The notes beneath the pieces were generated by a model. That model was given only the letters and a program-made list of their open reading frames with translations, searched no databases and had not been told where the DNA came from. The translations under genes and the position numbers were made by a program. A DNA stretch of 64,000 nt, taken from the NCBI GenBank assembly GCA_029532415.1, contig JAQOTA010000023.1, forward strand, positions 186,001-250,000, in the 5' to 3' direction. This document shows, in pieces, positions 23,396-35,259 of this stretch (position 1 is its first letter; each line of letters begins with the position of its first letter). Source of the DNA: Marasmius tenuissimus. Taxonomy: Eukaryota > Basidiomycota > Agaricomycetes > Agaricales > Marasmiaceae.

Positions 23396-24727
23396 ATGTC
23401 TGCATCTTCAGGAATCGCGGTTTCCCCAGACCTCGCTCAGCAATACTCATCAGCGGTCGACTCGAAGAATATCAGGTTCATCAAAGTATCGATCAAAGAC
23501 GGTATGCGGCTTGTGAATACATAGCCGGGATTACAACTCACTCGATTTCGAGGTAGAATCGCTCGTTCATGATCAATCCATCCCGGTTGGAGGAACTCTG
23601 GACGAAGACCTCGCAAAACTCCAGGACGACAGTATCCTACAGGACAATACCCCAGCATATCTCCTCACCAAGCTTGATGATCCCCCATCTGAATGGCTAG
23701 CAATCTACTATGTCCCCGATACAGCCAAAGTCAGAGACAAGGTGCGTAGCTATGTTGAAGATTCAGAGTTCTCTCATCGAGGATGCATTTCATGCAGATG
23801 CTCTACGCCTCGTCGCGTGCTTCCTTGATCAAAACACTAGGCTCAACGTCCTTTACCGACTCGATCTTTGCGACCTCGCGGTCTGATATAACCCCAGAGG
23901 CATATAAAGCTCACATCGCTGCTCGTGACGCTCCCAAACCTCTATCTGTACGGGAGAAGGAACTGGAGGATGCCCGTGCTGCAGAACGCGCCGCCTCGAG
24001 CGCGACGTACCAGGGATCCGCAGGTCGAGCTAGCCATCTGGGAGCTGCGGGAAGCAAGATCGGGATGCCATGGAAGGAAGATGCAGAGAGGGCGATCGAG
24101 GAATTGGGCAAGGGAACAGACGCTTCCGCTGTGGTCATCGTGAGTATTAGCGTTTCATAACCGAGAATTGTTTTGCTGATTCGGGCTGCTCTCAGAAAGT
24201 AGATATCCCAACGGAGACGTTCGTTCTACACTCCACCACAGATGTCACGGCGGACCAGTTATCCTCGGTTATTCCCAAGGACGATGCGTCCTACGTGTTC
24301 TTTGCCTGGCCTCACAACCATGGCGCTTCTCCCAAACGTGAAATAAGTATGTCCCCAACTCTCAGTCGAATTTCCAAGCACTCACCGTTGCTCTTCAGTA
24401 TTCATATACTCTTGTCCATCTGGTACACCCATCAAGCATCGAATGGTCTATTCCTCCGGCGCGCTCATTTTCTTCCGCGAACTACAAGCCAAAATCAAGG
24501 ACACGTCCGAACCTGAATCTACAACAGTCGTGAACACACGAAAGATTGAAACGTCCGACCCCTCCGAGATAAACGAGGAATTCCTTGTTGCGGAGGTCAT
24601 ACGTGACACCCTTTCTCCGGATGCTTCTGGTGGCGAAACCCCGGGGAGTGGTGCGAGAACACCTGTTGGTGGGAGTGAGGGACAGAGGTTTGCCAAACCT
24701 CGGGGACCAGCGAGACGTAGACCATGA
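23396..24727 (+). CDS. twf1: Twinfilin (actin monomer-binding, two ADF-H domains)
   Basis: Twinfilin sequesters ADP-actin and caps filament ends. Five exons (23396-23501, 23557-23741, 23798-24139, 24196-24346, 24399-24727) encode 370 residues. ADF-H domain 1 spans about residues 5-140 (SGIAVSPDLAQQYSSA, RFIKVSIKDESLVHD, YVPDTAKVRDKMLYASSRAS). The linker contains PLSVREKELEDARAAE. ADF-H domain 2 lies at about residues 170-310 (SYVFFAWPH, IFIYSCPSGTPIKHRMVYSS). The tail is basic (RFAKPRGPARRRP), as in twinfilins, where it binds capping protein and lipids. All phases are consistent. Confidence 0.92.
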
Positions 24728-25996
24728 TATCTCCCGTAATAATTACTATGTATTGGGATGGACAAAGAATAAACAACATGTGTAGGACTTTGGATCTGGG
24801 AGCTCTGAGGCTAATCTGGCCATGCCGAACCTCAGCCGACAGCGTGCGGGCCCTGAATCGGAAGTTCAACTCGCGTTCAAATAGCCGAGATTTTTCTTTC
24901 ACGTCGTTTGTTCTCCCTGTCCTCTCGAGTCCCAACGACTTAAAGCATAAAACGGTATTTCGTGAGTCTCTGTTTCTTATTCTCATACTTTGCTATGATG
25001 ATTCAACTTCATACCATACTTTACCACATTCCGATGTTTTCACCGTGTGGAAGACTTTATCGATTTCAGCCTTGTCTGATCCTTTTCCTGTCTTTATCTC
25101 ATCTCATAAGCATTCCACTGACTCTTATTCACTTATAGTTTTGTCCTTGCGAAATGTTGCAAGCCCGGATGCGCTTCGTTTCCCTGCTTGGCTGTTCTCT
25201 TAACGTGAGCAATCTATCCCATTTCAACCTCGCTCTTGTTCCCGTTCCGATTTTTTCGTGATGATTCTTCGATGGGCGGACATAATTGCACACCGGCCAC
25301 ACCAAAGTCTCCCCAGTGTACAAAGTGGGAGGCGGTCGGGCGTGCTTGTTGAAATGCATCGAGTAGCTGATATATAATTATTTTTTTCGGTCCCCACCCA
25401 GTTATTCCTTTATTCCTCGATCCTTCCATTCTCCCTCTTTCCCCCTCGCTTCCGTTCTTTTCGTCCATGAATTGCGCTGACATATTTCCAGGTACATACA
25501 TTGCCTTGGTGTGATATTTTTTTCTTGTCCTGTTGTGTCCGTACATACACATGTCTGTAGTAGCTATGGAGATATTTCTGTTGCCAATATATCGCTTTCC
25601 ATCGTCATGGTATTGCAGTAGATTGTACCTGCTCGTACTTAGCTTGGAAATCGTCGGATTGTTACTGAAACCAAAGAACGCCAACATGGAAAAGCAGAGG
25701 CAAGTAGTATGCGGAAGCACGTAACCGTAACGCCCGTCAACTTTTCTCCTCCATGTTCCCGAATACGGTGATTCGCACTGGCCATAGCAAGCAGAGGAGT
25801 TAAACAGCCTTTATTCTCTTTCCGGCCATAGAATCGGGCCCAACTTGGCCTAACAAATTGGTGAGAAGATCCCAGCAATTAATTAATTTGTAGTGGTAAC
25901 AAACACCGCCTTTCAATCATATAATGCAACGCCGCTCAGTCACCAGTGTTTGGTGACTGACCTTCTCAGTCCGTTCCCTTCCCATTACAGGTCACT
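24728..25996. other. 1.3 kb intergenic region
   Basis: Only short frames on both strands. It includes the twinfilin 3' flank and the promoter of F-box paralogue 2; an ATATAATGC motif near 25920 is a possible TATA element. No RNA gene or repeat was recognised. Confidence 0.45.
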
Positions 25997-27552
25997 ATGC
26001 CCCCGTTGCCATTCGAATTGCTCTGCGACATCCTCAACGAGGTTTGGGAACCAAACGACTTGTACCAATGTGCTCTCGTCTGCCGCGCCTGGAATCCCGT
26101 CGCTCGCTCGCTCGTCTTTCGCACCGGCATAACTCTCTATCCAGGAAAACCATCCGTGGTCAAACGTTTCCTTCGACTCTGCGACAGCCCCTACGAAACA
26201 TTCTCCAGAGCAGACATACGCGTCCTTTCCGTCTCCCATTACTTGCTCAAACGCACGGACAAACCAGAACAGTTACCTCTAAATCGGCTATTGACATGGC
26301 GTTCGACAGACGGCAAACGTACCATGTCTACGATACTTCCCAGACTAGCGCGACTGATGTTTTATTGGGTGGATTGGCATACGCTCACTGAGGAGGCGAA
26401 GAGATCGTTATCTGCGGGGTTCAAAGGAGTCACGGATTTAGAGCTGTACAGCACCACATTCGAGCAGTACGATGAATTCTCGGCGTTGCTCCACTCATTT
26501 CCGGTGCTACGAACGATGGAGATGACAGAGTGTAAAGGGCCCTCGCCAGATTCGGAATGTACGTTTACGGATACGCCATCGGGGTCGGGAGGACATGCGA
26601 AGTTGGAGTATTTGTCGGTTCGAAGGATGAGGGACGCGAGGCTTATCCAGTTGCTGATTCCATCACCATCGCTACGGAACTTTAACTGGTGGCACCAGTA
26701 TTCGTTCTTGGACTGGGGTACTGATGTGGATACGTTCAACAAGGTCTTGTCGATGGTGAATCAGGTGTTGCTGTCTGCAAGTTCATCATTAGAGGAGCTG
26801 GGACTGTATTTCGGGAGCTATTATCATGAGTCTATGACACGGGCATCATTTGGTGAGTTTTACTGTTTTTTCCCTTCCCGTTCCGGTTGAACTTACCAAC
26901 CACTCGTTACTCGCCACCCGCCACAGAATATCTACAAACCCTCGATCTCAGCAGGCATACCCGTCTCCGAAATATCGAGCTTTCCGTCCACCCAGATTGC
27001 ATCGTTCCCTTCCTCCGACGCCTCGCCGATAAACACCACAATCACGACACGGGCCCTCTCCAGGTCCTCAAAATTCCTTCTCTCCCTGGGTTGGAACTAG
27101 ACTGGTATAGTCTAGACAGGACCCTGGAATGCTTGTACTTCCGATCCCTATCGGAATTACGATGCGATTTCCCTTGCTCGTTCAGTCCTGAAGATGTAAC
27201 TGAGCAACCAAAGGCAGTCTGGTACGACGCACCGGATAGCAATTCAACAGCGGAGATCGATCTGCAGGAGAGGTTGGAGCAGTTTAAGATGCATTTACCG
27301 AAGTGCAGTGAAAGGGGGATCTTGGTGCCTCGCGTCGAGTATTGGTATGTTCCTCGATGGTACGTTGATGGCTTCCCCCTTCTCGTCGTCGACGGAATGA
27401 TGGTGGACTTATTATTTTGTTTTTGGTGGATTTGTAGGTGGGACGAAATTGACATATTCCTGCCGCGTTTGACGAGAAGGCAGAGGTTGATGAATGCCGT
27501 CAGGAGGGCCCTGAGGACCGTGAAGAGTCTGGGGAGAAGAGGGAATGGTTGA
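25997..27552 (+). CDS. F-box protein, paralogue 2
   Basis: Same family as the genes at 15.2 and 54.8 kb. Exons 25997-26852, 26927-27359 and 27438-27552 give 467 residues. The F-box region reads PLPFELLCDILNEVWEPNDL followed by YQCALVCRAWNPVARS. Family markers shared with the paralogues are FLRLCDSPYETFSRADIRVL, LTWRSTDGKRTMSTIL, LELYSTTFEQYDEF, LRTMEMTECKGP, VLKIPSLPG and MHLPKCSERGILVPRVEY. The last intron was placed at the site used by the paralogues (GTACGT donor). It is 78 nt, a multiple of three, and has no in-frame stop, so it could be retained. An alternative donor (GTATGT at 27345) is in the same phase. Confidence 0.8.
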
Positions 27553-27729
27553 TGGTGTATCTCATACGAACTCGAAAGTGTTTGCGGTCGATCTGTTACT
27601 TGTACATCCTCACTCGTGTATACTGTACGACGCTCATGTTTTACAAAGCATATGTATCCTTCTTCGAATCTTCATGGTGTTTTCGTCGCTTATATGTACA
27701 TACTACATGGCATCGTCCAGTGTCCGCAA

Positions 27730-29295
27730 TCAAATATAGGGATCAAGAGTCGTGGGATCCAGGGAGACAGGAACGGACGCAAAAGGGAAATTGTAGGACC
27801 TGGGTCTTGCAATGGTATCCGATGGCACGGAAGGGGTACCGACCTCAACCCGACCATCGAACTCCTTCAGGGTTGCTGTGCAGGAAGAGGAGGGTTTCAG
27901 AGGGCTGATGAATCGTCTGAGCTGAGCTACCGGCTCGGGTGGATTCAACCGGGAAAGAAAGAAACTTTCCAGAAGCTTATCAGTGAGTTTTCCGATGGAC
28001 GCGTTCGCGTCTGGAAATTCGACCTGGACGAGGTCGGGACAGAGTGGCAGAGGGGTAGAGTCCTTAAGGGTGAGTGCGGTCAGGACCTCTTCATGGATCA
28101 TCTTGGACCCCATGTCCAGCGTCAAGCTCGACAGGGATGGAACAGCCTCTAAAAGGCTACGAATCGAGTGGCTCAGCCCTGGATTGATGTTATAGTCCAG
28201 AGAGCCAATTGCGGTGAGCTTTAGGGTATCCAGTTTTGTCGACTGTACCGTAGGTCGAAGGATGTTGAATACTCTCCAAGTGGAATCTCCGCTCAAAGGC
28301 TTTAGTATCGCCACGCTCAAGTCTCGTATTGCAGGGACAACTATACGAGACAGGAAGTCGAGGAAGTGGTAGTAGACTACATCGACCCTCAACTTGGTTA
28401 GGGCGGGTAGGGTCAGTGGTGCGGGCCAAGTGGTGGTGTCCCTCCAACGCCACGTCAAACAAGTCATGACAAGGGTGAAGGACTGAAGTCGAGGGCACTC
28501 GGCAAGAATGTTGAGGGCCTCTGAAGGCCCGAACGTGTCGTCGTCTGATACGTCTAGGGCGAGGGTAGAAAGAGACGCCCAATTGGCGGTTGGCCGGAAA
28601 GGACCATCAGGAGGCGATGATAGGGACAAATTCCGTAATTTGGGGGCAAGGGTGAGGGTGGCGAGTGCACCTGGATTCACTGTGAGTGGAGAGAAGAAGG
28701 CAGGCATGGACAGATTGAAGAGAATGACGGTCTCTAGCATTGGCATCTCTTCCTTGTTCGATGCCATAAAGTTCAAGCACTCGAGAGGTAAGGAAAACCT
28801 CAGGTAGGTGCATTGACCGAAATACCCGCTGATGCGAGACAGGAAGTCGGCCAGAAAGCGTGTGATCTGGTCGTCTACGGAAGTGGCTTTTGAGAATAGT
28901 GATATACGAAGAGGTCTCTCGTCGGCTCTAGCAAGCCAGGAGGCGACCAGATCTGATAGAATCGAATTTTTCGAGATTAAGGCATCCGCCCTATCTTTTG
29001 CGGTGACCGTCAAAGGAACGGCGATGTGGATAGATGACCATAGCTCTGGCGTAGAGTAAGCCACTTCCCTCCACCGTCTGCAAACCTGTCCGTAGAGGAG
29101 AGGGGCTACGGAGCCATGGACTGCCGGAAATAGGTCCAAACCAATACGGAAGATATCCTGCAATAGTTCGATAGGAATACGAGCACTGAAAGAAGAGTCG
29201 GGTTCTGCTTCATCGGTTTGCAGGCTGATAGACTGTAGTCCTCTCTGGATTATATCGAGTGCAGTATCTGGATCTGATATGTGATGAGCGACCAT
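27730..29295 (-). CDS. F-box/LRR protein, unrelated subfamily (single exon)
   Basis: One uninterrupted frame of 521 residues, unusual among the intron-rich neighbours. An F-box-like motif lies at about residues 38-85 (ARIPIELLQDIFRIGLDLFP, GQVCRRWREVAYSTPELWSS). Leucine-rich segments follow (LRNLSLSSPPDGPFR, LSTLALDVSDDD, LQSFTLVMTCLTWRWRD, LDTLKLTAIGSLD, LSSLTLDMGSKMIHEE). This is the large basidiomycete F-box expansion with the 'WREVA..TPELWSS' signature, distinct from the other three F-box genes here. It is a probable SCF adaptor with an unknown target. It is convergent with F-box paralogue 2 (177 bp between stops) and divergent from the RRM gene (327 bp). Confidence 0.85.
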   Translation of the reverse strand: MVAHHISDPDTALDIIQRGLQSISLQTDEAEPDSSFSARIPIELLQDIFRIGLDLFPAVHGSVAPLLYGQVCRRWREVAYSTPELWSSIHIAVPLTVTAKDRADALISKNSILSDLVASWLARADERPLRISLFSKATSVDDQITRFLADFLSRISGYFGQCTYLRFSLPLECLNFMASNKEEMPMLETVILFNLSMPAFFSPLTVNPGALATLTLAPKLRNLSLSSPPDGPFRPTANWASLSTLALDVSDDDTFGPSEALNILAECPRLQSFTLVMTCLTWRWRDTTTWPAPLTLPALTKLRVDVVYYHFLDFLSRIVVPAIRDLSVAILKPLSGDSTWRVFNILRPTVQSTKLDTLKLTAIGSLDYNINPGLSHSIRSLLEAVPSLSSLTLDMGSKMIHEEVLTALTLKDSTPLPLCPDLVQVEFPDANASIGKLTDKLLESFFLSRLNPPEPVAQLRRFISPLKPSSSCTATLKEFDGRVEVGTPSVPSDTIARPRSYNFPFASVPVSLDPTTLDPYI

Positions 29296-29622
29296 CGCGC
29301 CTTTGATCGCAATGTGTCAAATCGGCCTGTTTTTTTTATCCACAAAGAGGAGATGTACCAGTAAAAGTAGTTCTGTCAACTCCAAGCCGCTCAGATTCCC
29401 GTCCTGTAGGGGGGTCGCTCGAATCAAAGTCAAATCGACGGCGGTCAGCCAAGGAGGTGACAAAAAGAGAAAAAAAAAGGCCCAGTACTTGTATGTTGGG
29501 CCAAATAGACATAACGTGACTTCCCCATCTCTTCCACAACGGTCCACCACGCCGTCTTTCAAGGACACCCCTCTTCTTCTTCTACCACCACCATCGTCAA
29601 CTCATTGCCTTTGTTGTTGGCA

Positions 29623-32600
29623 ATGAGAACACTATTTTGGGGAGACTTGGAGCCGTGGATGGACGAGGAATACGCAAAGCAGGTCTGCTCTCTTATGGGC
29701 TGGGAGCCCCAGTCTATCGAGGTCCCTCCTCCGAACGGTCCCAACGCCAATAATCCAGGCTACTGTCTTCTTAATTTTTCAACACAAGCACACGCTAATT
29801 CAGTAATCGCCCATCTCAATTCCTCAGCGACCCCTCCCATCATGCCTAACTCGGCGAAACCTTTCCACATCACCTGGGCTTCAGCAGTCCAGCTTCCTAC
29901 CGCAGCATCATCCACCTTCTCACCCAGTGTTCAGTCGCAGTCGCACGCCCAGCAGCATTATCCGACCGAGTACAGTATCTTCGTAGGCGATCTTGCTCCA
30001 GAAACGAGCAACTCTGATCTCGTCGCCGTCTTTCGCAATCCGGTCCTAGGTCTACGCAACGACCGTGAGCCCAAGTTTATTCGGCCTTTTCTTAGTTGCA
30101 AGAGTGCCAAAATTATGCTGGACCCTGTCACTGGTGTATCCCGGGGGTATGGCTTCGTAAGGTGAGTCACTGGCCCCTGGCGGCATTTTCGATTGTGTGT
30201 TGCAGGCCACTAAAGTCGCCCACAGATTCACTGATGAAGCCGACCAACAACGTGCTCTCATTGAGATGCACGGCCTTTATTGTTTATCAAGGCCTAGTAG
30301 GTGTTTTTTTGAATAGCGGAATGTGGCAGATGTACTCACCATTTTCACCTCTCAGTGCGTATCTCACCTGCCACCGCCAAGTTCAAACCTCCTGCCTCAG
30401 CAGCACCCACGCAGCCTCCTCCGTTCCATATCAACCCACAACAGCCTCTCACCCTCTCACTACCCCCTCACGGCAGCAACACGCCAGGTGGCCCCAACCT
30501 ACCTAGTCTCACCAATAACACGGCCAATCTTCCAAATCAGCCGAAAAGCGTCTCGTCCCCGATCGCGGCCACGGCTCCGGTAGTCGGGGCTCCCCCAACC
30601 TCGATGGACGCCAACTACGCCCCCACTGATAACAGCGGTCCTGGGTCTGGTACCTCTTCGTCTGTTTCAAACGGCAGCCTTGCTTCGACAGCCACAGCTT
30701 TCAGTAGTGGAGGCTCAGACTCGGACGTGAAGTCTCTCGTGCAGCAGGTCTCTACTCAGCAATTCGCTGGCGTCCCTGGCCCCACTCCCCCTGATGGAAA
30801 ATCCGCGTCACACTCAGGCTATCCGAGCGCTCAAGGGGGGCAAGGTTTAGGCCCCGCCCCGACAGATTTGACTGGTTCCACGAAGTACCTCCTGACGGAA
30901 GAGTCCTGGAAGCACCACGCTCAAGCCCGAGCTATTCTCGGAAATTTGATCGGCCCCAACGGAGAGCAGCTGACGATCACCGACCCATACAACACAACGG
31001 TGTTCGTTGGAGGATTGTCGCCCTTGATCAATGAAGACACCCTCCGAACGTTTTTCGCACCTTTCGGAGATATCCACTATGTATGTCATTCGAGGATTCA
31101 ATTGTTCCGCTGAATGTTGACCCACTTTTAACAGGTAAAGGTCCCTGTGGGCAAGAACTGTGGATTCGTGCAATTCGTAAGGAAAGCCGATGCAGAGAAG
31201 GCGATTGAGAAGATGCAGGGTTTCCCTATTGGTGGAAGTCGCATACGACTGAGCTGGGGAAGAAGTCAATGTGAGTTCTGGCGCTTACGTCCGACTTTTA
31301 TGTTATTCATTGAATGATGTATTCCAGATAAGGCCGCTCAAGCTGCTGCTCAAGCCGCCCAGGCCGCCGCCATGCAACTGCAAAATCAGTACGGCGTCCC
31401 ATCCAATCCCGCTGGTGCCACCACGGCACCTCCATCTCTAGCAAATATCCACCCACTGCTCCAGTCGATGCAAGGGCAAGGTCCGAATGCACCATCCAAT
31501 CCGGCGTCCCAGAATCAACAACATACACTTCTATCCCAAGCAATGGTCTCTGGCATTGACATCAATACACTCACGCAAGACCAGGCAATACAACTTCTTT
31601 GGAAGTTGAGCGCCGGCGGTCACATGGATCTTCCCATAGCTGCAGATGAACGTCAGCATGGCAGACAGATGGATATGAATGGGTTCAACAGCACTGAACA
31701 CCAGCAGGCCGCTTTCGCCCCAAATGCGGCGAATCTGTCTCAACAGCGTCAGAATGAGCAGATGAACATAGCTTCCTTACATCACCATCTCCATTCCCCG
31801 GGAGCAGGGTTGTACGCCGAAGAAAAGCTCCGTTCTGCCCACCTGGCTTCGAGGGAAGATGCGATTGGACCCAACAGCCAACTGCGCCAACATCTGAACC
31901 ATCCACAAACCCAGCTCGGAGGAATGTTCGATCATTCGCTGTACAGCTTCAACCATCCTACCGGTGCCGGCGATCGGAGGCCCACTATCTTGGGAGGGTC
32001 TTCTTTCTCTCCCTTCTCCCCTGATCCCAATGGTACCCCGACTCCTAACAGCGATCACATGCATGGCTCGCTACCACGGCGGGAGTCCGTCGTCTCTACG
32101 GGATCCATCGGGGGCATGAACGCGGGTCATGTCCATGGGTTGAGTAGTAACTCGAGTAGCCCGGCACCTTTGGGTAACTCTCTTGCTCCCAAGGGTGCTC
32201 CAATGACTGCAAGGGCCCCAAGTTCCCTCTCGAGGTACGGGAGCTTCAGTGGGCCGTCACAGGGGATTGGCTCCTCGATCCCGTCACCTGTGTCAGCGAC
32301 GGCTAATGGTGGTGGCAGTGGAAGAACCAGCACCGGTGGAGTTGTTATTTCAAGACCCAACTCTGGACAGCCATACCAGCATCAACAGCATCAACAACAG
32401 CATCCAAGCGACTCGTTTGACGCGATGCATGACCTCAATGGTACCCTGGCCAGCTTGGACTTGGATTCTTCTCCGAACCCGCTCAACGTCGGGTCGCCCA
32501 CGAATGCTTCTTTCAGTGCTTTGAGACCGCTCTCGCAGTTTGGTGGTAATACTTGGGGCATGAGCGTCAGCCCTCACCCCAGGAGTGGGTTGAAGAGCCC

Positions 32601-32706
32601 TGCTGCCGACACGGAAGCAAGTGGAAGCCCAGACTCGAAGCAATACCTCTCTTCGTCCAATAGGGGCGAAGAAAGGGAAGGCTTGAGGGCGGTTTCCCCG
32701 ATGTGA
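29623..32706 (+). CDS. Three-RRM RNA-binding protein, NAM8/CSX1-like
   Basis: Post-transcriptional regulator or splicing factor related to yeast NAM8/NGR1 and S. pombe Csx1. Exons 29623-30161, 30226-30296, 30356-31080, 31135-31270 and 31328-32706 give 949 residues. RRM1 starts at once (RTLFWGDLEPWMDE..GYCLLNF). RRM2 follows at about residues 115-225 (YSIFVGDLAPETSNSDL, SRGYGFVRFTDEADQQRAL). RRM3 lies at about 455-530 (TTVFVGGLSPLINEDTL, CGFVQFVRKADAEKAI). The order RRM1-RRM2-linker-RRM3 is that of the NAM8 group. The C terminus is a long Gln/Asn/Ser/Gly/His-rich low-complexity region with an HQQHQQQH run and AAQAAAQAAQAAAMQ. RRM2 contains an insertion (RNDREPKFIRPFLSC). The start ATG directly precedes RRM1. 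Confidence 0.87.
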
Positions 32707-33551
32707 ACACCCTTCACGCATCGCTAATGAAACGAACATATAATTATTATCCTATGACTCTCATTTCTCTTGTTTTCCTCTTTTTTCCCTGCCCGTCATG
32801 TTTCGGTTGGAGGCTTTCTCTGCAGTTCATCTGATTTCTTCGTCGTCGTGTTTACCTCTTCCCCCGATCTTATCGTCCGAATCTTTTCATCTCCGTGTCT
32901 TTGTTATTGCGCTCCCCATCGTTCAAAATCGCGTCCTGTTAAACAATTTCCGCACCTCCTCTCTTCTCTCACATCTTTCCGCTTAATCTCTTCCACCTTC
33001 CGCATTGCAACTGCATAATCCCGTTCGCCACCCCCCTCTCGCACATCCGCATCGCTTCCCTCTGCGCTTCCTCACTCTCGATCTGTCCTAGCTACATTGA
33101 CTCTTGTTTTGTTGTCCCGTCCAAGTCTAGCTTCCTCTCGCTTCCTTTCGAACCTCTTATATTTTTTGGTTAGCGTTCTCAGTTATACTGAGTTTTTCTT
33201 TGCGAACTCAATGTAAACTCCGACTCTTCTTCTGTTGCATCGTTTGTTTAGCCCATGCATGCATACATACTATCAATACTATCCAAGATTGGTCCTTTGT
33301 TTGAGCAGTTGGAAGGACGACTGAAGCACGGAACTGGTACTTCGAGGAAGTTGGTCGGAAGTCGGCAAAGCCCGAATCGTGTGAGCGAATATCAACCGCG
33401 TTGGCATGACGCGTTATTACGTATCCCGTGCCACTTATAGCAGGCCAACTTCTCCGTGGGGCGGATTCGAAGATATAAATGCGGTCTCAAGGCTCAGAAT
33501 GTTCAAGACCTGTCTTTCTAACTCTTCCACCACCCCTCGCTGATAATCACC
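32707..33551. other. Pyrimidine-rich 3' flank of the RRM gene and promoter of the SET gene
   Basis: From about 32755 to 33200 the plus strand is strikingly T/C-rich, with runs such as CTTTTTTCCC, TCTTCGTCG, CTCCTCTCTTCTCTC and CTTCCTCTCGCTTCC. No gene is visible. A TATAAA at 33474-33479 lies 73 bp before the SET gene start. Confidence 0.5.
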
Positions 33552-35259
33552 ATGAATCGCGGCGTTTTGAACTCTACGAAGGGCCAGAAAGCCATTCAAG
33601 TCCCTCTTAGTTGTGAGCAAGCAGACCGGTCAGACGTTCCAGCTCCCTCTGTCGATGCAGTCAAGACAGGTACACAAGTCGCGTCTTTTTTTCCGCTCCG
33701 AAGCGGTCCTAATCTTCTCTTGATCGTAACCTGTAGACATGAACTCCATGGGCAAGATATGTCACGGTAAACATGACGACGAGAGGATCGTTTTTTGTGC
33801 TGCAGAGGTTCAAGATGGCGGTGTGTACAGTATCATCTCCTAGGACTTCGGGGCACGCGTTCTGATTATTGTTGCTGCCATCTTAGCTCGCAGGTACCTC
33901 CAAAAATCTCCAAGCGATTGTCTCGATTACGAGCACCATGAGCTGGTCTATACGACTATTCCGGCTAGAAAAGAGGGAGATACGCCGACAGATAATCCGG
34001 ATGGTTGGACAGAGTGTGTCATAACTGGACGTATCAAGAATGAGATCTACAAGACTCCTGGATTCCCAAGGCCGTTGGTACATCCTCCTGAGGTACGCTA
34101 TCGCATGGATGATTCCCCCGGGAAAGGGGTGGGGATGTTTAGCACTCAAACTTTACAAATGGGCGATTTGGTGCGTATAAACTTCCTCGGGACCTTTGAA
34201 AGCACGTCAGTATGCTCAGCTCTTTATAGATCTTCAGTGAGCGTCCTATCATCGTGTTCCCTGCATGCGAAAGGGCGGCAGACGTATGGTTCGATAGTCT
34301 CTCCGAGGATGAGATTGGGAGGTTCATTGTGAAGGAGTGGAACGGTGTTCTTCGCTACATGTTGAAGCGCCTATCGCCGGAGAAAGCTGCAACATTCTGG
34401 GGACTGATGAATGTGCACGGTTCAGATGTGGATGACATGAGAGGTGTCATGATGACCAACGGATATCGAGCTAATGGGATGGACGATGATGGTAAGCGAC
34501 ATGATTCTGGAAGTCAGTTTTCTCTCTCTGATCTCATCTCACAGTTCCGGGAGCGCCTCCGGGAGGCTCACACGGTGCATACGAATCAGTCTGTGAGAAG
34601 ATGTGTCGTATCAACCACAGCTGCCAGCCGAATTGCGAACGGTTCTGGGACAAGGCATCATTCTCGTACCAGATTAGAGCAACGAGGAAGGTGGAGGCGG
34701 GAGAGGAGCTGTTCATCGCGTGAGTAACGCAGTCGCCTGCCCATGGATCTTGCGCAATGAACGTAGTCACGAGCCTCTTACGGACAGATATATCAACATC
34801 CTTGAGCCGTACACCAAGCGCCGCAAATCTCTCGATGTCTACAAGTTCAGGTGCACCTGTGAGGCGTGTCGCAATCCTGGACCCTTCGATGCGAGAAGGA
34901 GGGCCTACAATTCCGCTCAAATCTCTTCCAAGGAAGTCAGCAATTGGGCAGCGAGAGACCTACATCTTCCGGACGACCACGTTATTAGAAAGGCCCTCAA
35001 GCAGATTCGCATGCTCGAAGACGACAAACTCGAGAACTCGCCTTACTACGAGAGTCACTTGATCATTATTCTCAACTCGTACCTCACATTAGGCGACCTT
35101 GCCAATTCGAAGGAATGGGGAAAGAAGTTAGGAAGATGGAGATCGTTCAGGAATGGTCCAGAGGCCGCGGGGAAGTATTTTGACGAGAAGTTTTATGGCA
35201 AGGAGAACCCGCTTTGGCAAGTCAGAATGAAAGCGAAAGCACTGAAGGAGGGCGTGTGA
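33552..35259 (+). CDS. SET-domain protein (SET5/SMYD-like, putative lysine methyltransferase)
   Basis: Six exons (33552-33669, 33737-33820, 33887-34170, 34230-34491, 34545-34719, 34788-35259) encode 464 residues. The SET core begins with DSPGKGVGMFSTQTLQMGDL, then FSERPIIVFPAC. A helical insert (WNGVLRYMLKRLSPEKAATF) interrupts it, as in SMYD-like SET proteins. The pseudoknot motif INHSCQPNC and GEELFIAYINILEPYTKRR follow. The post-SET part is FRCTCEACRNPGPFDARR, with cysteines able to bind zinc. These are the residues expected for SAM-dependent methyl transfer. No MYND finger was seen; an N-terminal C/H-containing stretch (KICHGKHDDERIVFC) is not a clear finger. The substrate is unknown. Confidence 0.85.
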
